The notes under the pieces are model-generated. The model saw only the letters and a program-made list of their open reading frames with translations. It was not told the DNA's origin and did no database searches. A DNA stretch of 13,264 nt from Rhodoferax sp. (lineage in GTDB: Bacteria; Pseudomonadota; Gammaproteobacteria; Burkholderiales; Burkholderiaceae_C), in assembly GCA_029865675.1 (NCBI GenBank), contig JARXAU010000232.1, positions 1 through 13,264 on the forward strand, read 5' to 3'. Both the position numbers and the translations under genes were made by a program. Below are positions 1 through 6,308 of this stretch, piece by piece; within the stretch, counting starts at the first letter, position 1, and every line of letters begins with the position of its first letter.

Positions 1-2
1 AC

Positions 3-113
3 TTGCTTGCGCGTGCGCCGGGTGCTGAGATCCAGGCCGAGGTCTGTTTGTTTCATGCCGTTAAAGACCGCAATTTGCGTGCCTCGATCGAGGTGAATGG
101 GATGGGGTTTTGA
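3..113 (+). CDS. Possible 3' end of an unidentified gene
   Basis: An open frame enters from the left edge and stops with TGA at 111-113, giving about 36 codons that end in ...ASIEVNGMGF. I do not recognise the product. Two things favour it being a real gene end. GC content falls abruptly just after the stop, and a perfect 11-bp hairpin followed by a T-run begins 43 bases downstream. The C-terminus lacks the alternating hydrophobic pattern and penultimate Tyr usual in fimbrial subunits, so it is probably not the pilin of the following operon. A competing frame starting at base 1 stays open to 96, so the reading frame itself is uncertain. Confidence 0.25.
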   Translation: MLARAPGAEIQAEVCLFHAVKDRNLRASIEVNGMGF

Positions 114-155
114 ACATGATCCCTAGATTTATAGGTGTGAAGATGTAATCTTGCT

Positions 156-204
156 AGCACCGCTGCGTAAGCTTTTGCAGCGGTGCTGTTGGGGTTCATT
201 TTTT
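156..204 (+). terminator. Terminator-like hairpin upstream of the fimbrial genes
   Basis: AGCACCGCTGC (156-166) and GCAGCGGTGCT (177-187) are perfect reverse complements, forming an 11-bp stem with a 10-base loop. A run of six T follows at 199-204. The T-run lies about 11 bases past the stem, further than in a textbook intrinsic terminator, so efficiency is uncertain. It would end transcription of the gene whose tail lies at the left edge and insulate the chaperone gene at 240. Confidence 0.55.
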
Positions 205-239
205 GATGTTTTCTCACGCTGGACTTTGATTTATATAGT

Positions 240-1016
240 ATGAGTAAAGCATTGGCAGGATCCATATTTTTTGGTTTTCTCCGGCTAACGGCAACCGGGT
301 GGTTTATAGGCTATGCATTGCTCTTTTGCAGTCTGGCACATTCTGAACTCCAGTTTGACGGGACCCGGGTGGTCTACCGGCAAAACAGAAAAGATGTATC
401 GATCACCCTACAAAACATATCGCCAGACAAGCCAACGCTTTTTCAAGCTTGGATCGGAGAATATGACTCCGACGCGAGTCCAGAGGACAGTACAGCCCCG
501 TTCTTGCTAAGCCCGCCGATTGCCCGTCTAAATGCGCTGGGTAGGCAAACCTTGCGAATTACCTTCACGGGCGAGCAGCAAGCGACAGAAAGAGAAACCC
601 TGTACTCTCTCAATATCCTCGAATTGCCAGCTGCTGCAAAGGCTCAGAGTGAAGCACTAATCAGAGTTGCAGTCCTGACTCGCTTGAAGCTTTTGTTCAG
701 GCCGACGGGGCTAAAGGGAACTCCGGAGAATGCAATGCGACAGTTGAAGTGCAAAGTGAAGCGCACGGGAGACCAGCCGATGCTTGCGTGCCATAACGCT
801 AGTGGCTTTTATTTATCTTTTTTCGGTTTCCAGGCTGGCAATGCAAGCGTCAAAGGACCGGAATCGCCAAGCGGAATGATCAATCCGCAGTCGCACACTT
901 CATTTCCATTAAATGATGTTGACAAATTTCCAAGCGAACTGACTGCTGTGACATTTAGATTTATTGACGACATAGGTGCAACTGTTTCGGTGGAGTTGGC
1001 GTTGTCATCAGACTAA
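240..1016 (+). CDS. Periplasmic pilus chaperone (PapD/FimC type)
   Basis: This 258-residue protein belongs to the chaperone family that caps pilin subunits in the periplasm by donor-strand complementation and delivers them to the outer membrane usher. A hydrophobic signal segment covers about residues 5-33. The family's basic pair that anchors the subunit carboxylate is visible as Arg43 in GTRVVY and Lys150 in RLKLLFRP, which correspond to PapD Arg8 and Lys112. Domain 1 is followed by a second domain containing two cysteines (LKCKVK and MLACHN), probably a disulfide. The usher follows after 15 bases, so the two are surely co-transcribed. The ATG at 240 is the only ATG in frame before the signal segment (an in-frame stop lies at 204-206), but it has no Shine-Dalgarno sequence. 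A TTG at 252 would also preserve the signal peptide. The gene is AT-richer than the rest of the window (bases 901-960 are 35% GC by hand count). Confidence 0.93.
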   Translation: MSKALAGSIFFGFLRLTATGWFIGYALLFCSLAHSELQFDGTRVVYRQNRKDVSITLQNISPDKPTLFQAWIGEYDSDASPEDSTAPFLLSPPIARLNALGRQTLRITFTGEQQATERETLYSLNILELPAAAKAQSEALIRVAVLTRLKLLFRPTGLKGTPENAMRQLKCKVKRTGDQPMLACHNASGFYLSFFGFQAGNASVKGPESPSGMINPQSHTSFPLNDVDKFPSELTAVTFRFIDDIGATVSVELALSSD

Positions 1017-1031
1017 AAACCGGCTCATCAA

Positions 1032-3983
1032 ATGCCAGCAAGAAGCACCCCACCGAGGGCTGGTGCCCAGCGGCTTCTACTATTTGGCGTACTAGCATTG
1101 CCCAACCTCACTATGGCCGCTACAGTTGCAGATGAGGCGGGCGGTGCGGTTTCGGCGATCAGAGCTAAAGTTGCAGCAGAAACCGCCCTAGTGGCCGAGG
1201 TTAAGCCAATCTCCGCCAGCGGATCAAGCGACATTCCTACTTTGCGCCTGCATGGCGTGGGCCGCCGCGGCCAGCGCATTGTGTTAGCGCAGCGGCGCAC
1301 TATTTTTTTCGAGCAGACCTTGCAGCAAGACGGGCCGTTTCAAATTAAAGAAGTTGTGCCCCTGAACATGCATATGCCCGTTATCTTGGTAGTGCAAGAC
1401 CCGGACGGGCGGCAAGAAGGCATACGCTTCCCCTTGTTACCAAGTCAGCGCTACGTGCTGGGCGACAACAGCGCAGAGGCGTTGGCGCGTCTCAAAGCAA
1501 TGGACTCTCTTCCCTTTGGGTCGGACAAAAATGAGCGAGCGGATGACAATGATGCTCCGGAGTTTGACGCCAGCTTTTTGCGTGGTAGCGTGCTGCGCAG
1601 CCTCACGCCTGCGCAGCTACGCAACCTCGGCCGTGCCCGCCCAGGCAGCTACTTGGTTGCGGTGTTTCGCAACGCAGTGCCGGTTGGCAGTTTTGACGTA
1701 AAGTTTGTCAACCATCCCCGCCAAGGCGAAGCCCAGGCCTGTATATCGCCCACTGTGTATCAAAAGCTGGGCGTCAACCCACGCTACACCAGCGCCCAGG
1801 GTAAAGAACTGCTCAAGCCGCAGGGCAGCCAGAGTGACCAGACAGAGTGCCTGTTTATGGAAGACTGGCTTTCAGGCGCGCGCTCAGACTTCAATCTGGG
1901 CGAGCTTCGCCTAGATGTTGCAGTGCCCCAAGCGTACATAACGCGTGAAGTCGTGCGTATGGTTCCGCCCGATATGTTGGACCAAGGAGAAAACGCTGGC
2001 TTTTTGACCTACAACTACAACCGCTACAGCATTCAGTACGGCGGGTTTTATTCTCAAAGCGAATTTTTGGGCCTGCGAGCAGGTGTCAACCTTGGGCCAT
2101 GGCGGGCGCGACAGAACAGCTTTATGTTGGTAGACGCCAATGGCCTTAGCCAGTATGTGACGGGTGAGTCCGTGCTCAAGCGCAGCCTAGTCGACTGGCA
2201 GGCCAATCTGGCGCTGGGCCAAACCAGCACCTGGAGCCCGGTGCTGGGCTCCACGCCGATTACCGGGGTGCGCCTTGGGTCCGAAGAAATGCTGCTGCCC
2301 GATGACGAACGGAGCTTTAACACCGTGGTGCGCGGCGTAGCGCGCGGAAATGCCACGGTGCGCATACGCCAAAACAATGTGGTGTTTTTTGAGCAAAACG
2401 TACCGGCCGGGCCGTTTGAGTTCACCCGGCTCTACCCGCCGTCTACCTTGGGTGATTTGCAGGTGACGGTGACCGAGGCCGATGGCTCCGAAAGCCGCTC
2501 TGTGGTGCCCTACGCCTACAACGGCGGCAAGCTCAACCCCGGCTCGTACCGCTACAGCCTGGCTGTGGGCAACTACCGGGGTGGCAACAACACGGCCGAG
2601 ACGCCGCTGCTGCACGGCTATGTGCGCTACGGCCTGGACGACACCTGGACGCCCACCGCAGAGGCCATTGCCAGCGCCAACTACCAGGCCCTGGGTTTGC
2701 AGGCCAGCCTTTACAACAAGTACGGCACATTTTCGGGCAGCACGCAGTTGGTACGCCAAAGTGCACCCCAAGAGCGAAGCGGCGCGGCGCACAGTGCCTA
2801 CTACTACGCGCCCCCGCTCGGTCGAGTTAACTTGTATGGTGGCTGGACTTACCAGACCGAAAATTTCGTCTCGCCCAACACGGCGCTGGGCCAGCTCAGT
2901 AGCACCAGTGTGGGCGCTGCCGCCAGCTTTGAGAGCAGCAGCTACCTGGGCCTGAGCCTGAACATGGGCAGCTATGGCGGCCTATATGCCACCGCCCGGC
3001 GCCAAACCAGCTGGAACCAAAGCGCCGCACCAGAGCAGTACAGCCTGGGCTACAACCAGTTTCGCAACAGCCTGTTCTTTAGCGCCAACCTGGACCGCAG
3101 CAGCGCGGGCTTGGGCGCCACCGTGGACACGGTGCGCTTGTCGGTGAGCGTGCCGCTGGACATGGGCAGTAACAAGGGATGGCTTGCCGCCAGTGCCTCG
3201 CAGCAGGGCAACTACGGTCTGGCACAGACCGTAAGCTACAACGGCAACACCGAAGACAACAGCCTGAGCTACAGCCTGAGCCAAAGCGACCAAGCTGGGC
3301 AAAGCAGCTCCGGCGGCTCGGTGGGCTACCAGCACCCCTACGGCTTTGCCGGCTTGTCGCTGAGCACCGGCAACAACTTCAGCCAAACCGGCCTGGGCTT
3401 GAGCGGCAGCCTGGTGGCGCACCGGGGCGGCCTGACGCTGGCGCCCCCGGTGGGCGACACCTTTGCCATTGTGGAGGTGCCCAACGGACAGGGCGCGCGG
3501 GTCAACGGCAGCAACGCGCAGGTGGGCGCCAGCGGCTACGGCGTGGTGCCCTACTTGTCGCCCTATAGCTTTAACGACGTGGCGCTAAACCTGGAAAACG
3601 CCCCCATGGACTTGGAGGTGGACACCGCCAGCCAGCGTGTGGCGCCGCTGGACGGGTCCATCGTGCTGCTGCGCTTTAAGGCCAACCGGGGTCGGCCGCT
3701 GCTGCTGCAGCTCACGCTGGACAAGGGCGGACGAGTGCCCCTTGGCGCCAGCGTGCTTGATGAGCAAGACCAAGAAGTGGGCCAGGTGGGCCAGGCCAGC
3801 AAGGCGGTGGTGCGGGTGAAAGGCGACACCGGCAAGCTGACGGTGGTGTGGGGCGACAAGCCCGCGCAGCGCTGCACGCTGGACTACCAACTGGGTAGTA
3901 AGGATATCGCCAACGCCAGTGGTATGACGCCGCTGGCGTTGACCTGCAAGCAAGCTGCACCCGACAACCTAGCGACATTCTGA
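1032..3983 (+). CDS. Outer membrane fimbrial usher with extra N-terminal plug-like domain
   Basis: A 983-residue FimD/PapC-type usher, the outer membrane pore that accepts chaperone-subunit complexes and assembles the pilus. A signal peptide ends near LTMA (about residue 29). The usual N-terminal chaperone-binding domain begins only at about residue 176 (FDASFLRG) and contains a likely disulfide, Cys237-Cys273. The plug domain is at about 433-500 (RGVARGNATV, FFEQ, GPF, DLQVTVTEADG), inside a long beta-barrel rich in Tyr, Gly and Ser. The C-terminal domains carry GYGVVPYLSPYSFNDVALNL near 835 and a Cys948-Cys972 pair. Normal ushers are about 800-880 residues. The excess is an N-terminal extension of about 145 residues in which residues 73-126 resemble this protein's own plug (15 identities over 53 aligned positions by eye). 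The 5' third has lower GC than the 3' two thirds. No subunit or adhesin gene follows. Confidence 0.93.
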   Translation: MPARSTPPRAGAQRLLLFGVLALPNLTMAATVADEAGGAVSAIRAKVAAETALVAEVKPISASGSSDIPTLRLHGVGRRGQRIVLAQRRTIFFEQTLQQDGPFQIKEVVPLNMHMPVILVVQDPDGRQEGIRFPLLPSQRYVLGDNSAEALARLKAMDSLPFGSDKNERADDNDAPEFDASFLRGSVLRSLTPAQLRNLGRARPGSYLVAVFRNAVPVGSFDVKFVNHPRQGEAQACISPTVYQKLGVNPRYTSAQGKELLKPQGSQSDQTECLFMEDWLSGARSDFNLGELRLDVAVPQAYITREVVRMVPPDMLDQGENAGFLTYNYNRYSIQYGGFYSQSEFLGLRAGVNLGPWRARQNSFMLVDANGLSQYVTGESVLKRSLVDWQANLALGQTSTWSPVLGSTPITGVRLGSEEMLLPDDERSFNTVVRGVARGNATVRIRQNNVVFFEQNVPAGPFEFTRLYPPSTLGDLQVTVTEADGSESRSVVPYAYNGGKLNPGSYRYSLAVGNYRGGNNTAETPLLHGYVRYGLDDTWTPTAEAIASANYQALGLQASLYNKYGTFSGSTQLVRQSAPQERSGAAHSAYYYAPPLGRVNLYGGWTYQTENFVSPNTALGQLSSTSVGAAASFESSSYLGLSLNMGSYGGLYATARRQTSWNQSAAPEQYSLGYNQFRNSLFFSANLDRSSAGLGATVDTVRLSVSVPLDMGSNKGWLAASASQQGNYGLAQTVSYNGNTEDNSLSYSLSQSDQAGQSSSGGSVGYQHPYGFAGLSLSTGNNFSQTGLGLSGSLVAHRGGLTLAPPVGDTFAIVEVPNGQGARVNGSNAQVGASGYGVVPYLSPYSFNDVALNLENAPMDLEVDTASQRVAPLDGSIVLLRFKANRGRPLLLQLTLDKGGRVPLGASVLDEQDQEVGQVGQASKAVVRVKGDTGKLTVVWGDKPAQRCTLDYQLGSKDIANASGMTPLALTCKQAAPDNLATF

Positions 3984-4255
3984 GCGCTGGGGAGTGCGCG
4001 AGCACTGCGACATTGAACTCCAGACCGAGCTCTTCGTGCATGGGTGTCCACCGAGCGGCCATCCAGGCACACAAAACGATCACGGGCTCGGCCTTGCGCT
4101 GTACAGGCGATTGCTGCCCAGCAGAGCCGGTCGCCGGACTCGGGTGCCTATGCACACCGAAAAACACAGTGGATTGAGACCCCGCGAGCGCTTGCGAAGC
4201 GTTCTTCTAGTGCTCGGCAGCCTCACCGCGCGTTACACCTAAAAAATACCGATAA

Positions 4256-4286
4256 TTGATATAAATCATGAAAAAACAAATAAAAT
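4256..4286 (+). promoter_or_regulatory. Possible sigma70-type promoter
   Basis: TTGATA at 4256-4261 resembles a -35 box and TAAAAT at 4281-4286 resembles a -10 box. The 19-base spacer is longer than the ideal 17. It sits in a sharply AT-rich island just upstream of the truncated TpsB gene and abuts the palindrome at 4287-4309, which would place an operator over the transcription start. Confidence 0.3.
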
Positions 4287-4309
4287 GCAATAAATACGTA
4301 TTTCATTGC
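4287..4309. promoter_or_regulatory. Near-perfect palindrome, possible operator
   Basis: GCAAT (4287-4291) is mirrored by ATTGC (4305-4309) around the perfect 12-base palindrome AAATACGTATTT. The 23-base element has a single asymmetric base (one extra C). Its length and symmetry fit a binding site for a dimeric regulator such as a TetR- or MarR-family protein, but no regulator gene is in the window. It lies just downstream of a possible -10 box and 14 bases before the ATG at 4324. Confidence 0.4.
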
Positions 4310-4323
4310 GATACAAACTTCCT

Positions 4324-4869
4324 ATGGCCAACGCGGTCTCATTTTCTCCAGCAGGTTCCGGGCGCTGGCCCCTGCGCTTCTCGCTTAGCAGCGCGAAGGC
4401 GGGCTTGGCCTTGGCCGTGGTTTGTCTTGCGCTTGCTCTGCCCCGAGCGCCAGCCCAAGCGTCTGAAATTGAACCCCTCTGCAATGGGCGGGGCGCGGAG
4501 CTAGACCATTTGCACTCTGGCAGGCAATGCCCTGCAGCCACCCCGAACAATCCTGCCGCAGAGTCGCGCAGCCAGAGCGTGACCATCGTGCAGTTTCGCT
4601 TTGCCGGCAACACACTGTTTACCAGCAAGACCTTGGCCGCAGTGCTGGCCGAAGATTTGAACCGCCCTTTGAGCTTTGGCAACTTGCACGCACTCTCCGA
4701 CAAGGTGGAGCGCTTTTACCGCGCCCACGGCCGCCTGGCCATCGTGGTCTTGCCCGCGCAAGACATTTCGGCCAACAAGCTCACTTTCGTGGTGGTGGAG
4801 GCCAAGCCCGGCAAGCTGCACATGGAAGCCCGATGGGACCTGGACGCTTCGGCAAGCGGCCTGTCCTAG
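4324..4869 (+). pseudogene. Truncated two-partner-secretion transporter (ShlB/FhaC type)
   Basis: The frame encodes 181 residues. A signal peptide comes first (hydrophobic core about residues 26-39, AxA cleavage near 46), then a linker with two Cys (53, 69), then one ShlB-type POTRA domain at about 85-170. Its signature is FRFAGNTLFTSKTL, the YRAHGRLAIVVLPAQDIS stretch and FVVVEAKPGKL. Intact TpsB proteins have a second POTRA domain and a 16-strand barrel and run to about 550-600 residues. Here the frame stops at TAG 4867-4869 immediately after the first POTRA, and the other frames downstream contain no recognisable barrel. It therefore cannot form the outer membrane pore that exports a TpsA exoprotein, and no TpsA gene is visible. 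A TTG at 4306 could extend the N-terminus by six residues, but the ATG at 4324 was preferred. It could be a degraded gene or, less likely, a stand-alone periplasmic POTRA protein. Confidence 0.7.
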
Positions 4870-5163
4870 GTCACAGTCAGCGCCCCAGCCTAGCGAGGCC
4901 CTGGAAACCACGGCTTGCCAAGGCATGAATTGCGCTTTCCTCCCATGGGTCAACAAGCCAAGCGCGCATGGGCGTCTGTGATCGGCCAGTACAAGCTGTG
5001 CGCCGCTGTGTGTGAAGGGCAGGTTGCCAAGGCCATAGCTTTGGCATTCAAGGCGGCAATGCGTGTTAAGGCACCTGGACGCTGGACGGCGCTGCCCTTG
5101 TAAACTCATCGGCTTCTACACCAGCGTGTCCGGCGCCGTGGGAACATCCTATTTCCGGGCCAT
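4870..5163. other. Gene-free stretch, possibly decayed coding sequence
   Basis: About 300 bases lie between the truncated transporter and the ribosome binding site near 5166. All frames are short. The sequence keeps the GC-rich, codon-like texture of coding DNA and ends with a short open stretch reading GFYTSVSGAVGTSYFRAM before the TAG at 5164-5167. I could not match any part to the second POTRA domain or barrel of a TpsB protein, so its origin as a remnant of that gene is only a guess. Confidence 0.35.
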
Positions 5164-5175
5164 GTAGAGGACTAC
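5164..5175 (+). promoter_or_regulatory. Ribosome binding site in the loop of a small hairpin
   Basis: AGAGGA at 5166-5171 is the best Shine-Dalgarno match near the que genes and lies five bases before the ATG at 5177. It sits in a short hairpin, GTAG-AGGA-CTAC, with the purine core as the loop. queE itself has no such sequence before its ATG, so this site may serve it indirectly through the overlapping leader frame. Confidence 0.35.
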
Positions 5176-5176
5176 C

Positions 5177-5275
5177 ATGTACAAAAACCTCGCTGCGATG
5201 GCCGTCGCCCAGTCGGCGCCCGTCCGCGAATCCCCAAGCCGCGCACTTGCTTGCCTTGTCTTGCCAGTGCCATGA
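5177..5275 (+). CDS. Possible 32-codon leader ORF overlapping queE
   Basis: An ATG at 5177, preceded by AGAGGA at good spacing, opens a 32-codon frame beginning MYKNLAAMAVAQSAPV and ending in TGA at 5273-5275. This stop overlaps the queE start codon as ATGA. The geometry is that of a translationally coupled leader, and it would explain how queE is translated without its own Shine-Dalgarno sequence. No family resemblance is seen. It could equally be the start of a lost gene whose end was deleted, or chance. Only conservation in relatives would decide. Confidence 0.3.
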   Translation: MYKNLAAMAVAQSAPVRESPSRALACLVLPVP

Positions 5276-5916
5276 GCTTCCAAGTCAAAGAAATCTTCTA
5301 CACCCTGCAAGGCGAAGGCGCTAACGCGGGCAAGCCTGCGGTGTTTTGCCGTTTTGCCGGTTGCAACCTGTGGTCGGGCCGCGAGCAAGACCGGGCTACG
5401 GCGGTCTGCCAGTTTTGCGATACCGACTTTGTGGGCACCGACGGCACGCTGGGCGGTCGGTTTGACAGCCCGCAAGCCTTGGCGGCGCAGATTGCTGCCC
5501 TGTGGCCGTTGGAGGACCGGGCGCACCGGTTTGTGGTCCTCACGGGCGGCGAGCCCTTGCTGCAAGTTGATACTGCGCTGGTAGAGGCGCTGCACGCGCA
5601 AGGTTTCAAAATCGCCGTGGAGACCAATGGCAGCTTGCCAGCACCTGCGGGCATTGACTGGATTTGCGTCAGCCCTAAGGCCGGTGCGCCCTGGGTGCAA
5701 CGCGCGGGTCAGGAACTCAAGCTGGTGTGGCCGCAGGCGGGTTTTGGCCTGGACGATCTGCAAGCCATGCAGGCTTTGGCGTTTGAGCACCACCATTTGC
5801 AGCCGCTGGACGACATCTTGCGCATGAAAAATACCGAAATCTGCATCGCCCTGTGCTTGCAGCACCCGGCCTGGAAGCTCAGCCTGCAAACCCACAAGAT
5901 GACCGGAATCCGATGA
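5272..5916 (+). CDS. queE: 7-carboxy-7-deazaguanine synthase QueE
   Basis: A 214-residue radical SAM enzyme that converts 6-carboxy-5,6,7,8-tetrahydropterin to 7-carboxy-7-deazaguanine, the step that builds the deazapurine ring on the way to preQ0 and queuosine. The [4Fe-4S] ligands form the CX14CX2C variant typical of beta-proteobacterial QueE (Cys31, Cys46, Cys49) instead of the classic CX3CX2C. TLQGEG at 11-16 and TGGEP at 91-95 are the substrate- and SAM-binding landmarks, and the C-terminus LSLQTHKMTGIR is characteristic. MSFQVKEIF at 5272 matches the family's usual start, and the only upstream alternative is a TTG at 5251. No Shine-Dalgarno precedes it. The stop overlaps the queD start (ATGA). 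Confidence 0.96.
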   Translation: MSFQVKEIFYTLQGEGANAGKPAVFCRFAGCNLWSGREQDRATAVCQFCDTDFVGTDGTLGGRFDSPQALAAQIAALWPLEDRAHRFVVLTGGEPLLQVDTALVEALHAQGFKIAVETNGSLPAPAGIDWICVSPKAGAPWVQRAGQELKLVWPQAGFGLDDLQAMQALAFEHHHLQPLDDILRMKNTEICIALCLQHPAWKLSLQTHKMTGIR

Positions 5917-6308
5917 GCACCGCACCCAAACCAGTTTCCCCACCTGAATTCCGCGTCAGCCAAAAGTTCTTTTTTGACGCCGCCCACACCCTGCAGCGCG
6001 ACATAGAGCGCGAAGGCAGCCTGCGCATCCACGGTCACACCTATTACGCCGAAGTGACGGTGGCCGGGCCGCGCGACCCGGTCACCGGCATGGTGGTGGA
6101 CCTGGGGCTGGTGCGCCTGCACATCGAGCAACTGCGCCCGCAGCTTGACCACCGCCTGCTTGACGAAGTGCCTGAGCTGGGCCCCGCCACCTTGGAGAAC
6201 TTGTGCGCCTTTATCTGGCGCGGCTTGGAGTCTGACTTGCCCAGCTTGTGCCAAGTGCGCGTATGGCGTGAGGCGATGGGGGACGCGTGCACCATGGGGC
6301 GTGTCTGA
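5913..6308 (+). CDS. queD: 6-carboxytetrahydropterin synthase (QueD family), catalytic Cys replaced
   Basis: A 131-residue member of the QueD/PTPS family, which makes 6-carboxytetrahydropterin from dihydroneopterin triphosphate, the substrate of QueE. The zinc ligands are intact: His25 in FDAAH, and His40 and His42 in IHGH. The Asp79-His80 pair in QLDHRLLDE and Glu120 in VWREA match conserved E. coli positions. However, where E. coli QueD has its catalytic Cys27 four residues before HGH, this protein has Ser36 (EGSLRIHGH), and no other Cys lies nearby (the three present are at 98, 113 and 126). The protein may be a Cys-independent subgroup, have altered chemistry, or depend on another QueD elsewhere. 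It overlaps queE by four bases and guaD by one, so translation is coupled. Confidence 0.88.
   Translation: MSTAPKPVSPPEFRVSQKFFFDAAHTLQRDIEREGSLRIHGHTYYAEVTVAGPRDPVTGMVVDLGLVRLHIEQLRPQLDHRLLDEVPELGPATLENLCAFIWRGLESDLPSLCQVRVWREAMGDACTMGRV

Larger units (their letters stand above)
3984..4323. other. Intergenic region without a recognisable gene
   Basis: These 340 bases follow the usher. Where a pilus operon would normally carry a subunit or tip adhesin, I see only short, non-family-like frames. The first 250 bases are GC-rich and contain a small hairpin (AGTGC-GCGA-GCACT, starting about ten bases after the usher stop) and a weak one at 4186-4204 (GAGCGCTT-GCG-AAGCGTTC, one G-T pair) without a proper T-run. 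Neither is a convincing terminator. From 4241 onward the DNA becomes very AT-rich and looks like a promoter region for the downstream gene. Confidence 0.5.

Noticed and set aside
53..265. 70-codon minus-strand frame at the left edge
   Set aside because: It spans the terminator hairpin and the AT-rich leader of the chaperone gene, has no family resemblance and no ribosome binding site.
3994..4259. Short plus-strand frames of 71-82 codons after the usher, considered as pilin or adhesin remnants
   Set aside because: No signal peptide, no subunit motifs and two overlapping frames of equal quality. Nothing supports coding.
4915..5103. 62-codon plus-strand frame after the truncated TpsB gene
   Set aside because: No match to POTRA2 or barrel sequence, no ribosome binding site and no family resemblance. 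Treated as non-coding or decayed.
5160..5200. preQ1 riboswitch upstream of queE
   Set aside because: GAGG and CCTC could pair here and A-rich bases are present, but the order of stem, loop and A-rich pseudoknot tail does not match the preQ1-I consensus.
5149..5943. 264-codon minus-strand frame across queE
   Set aside because: The opposite strand encodes an unmistakable QueE with all cluster cysteines, so this frame is a shadow.
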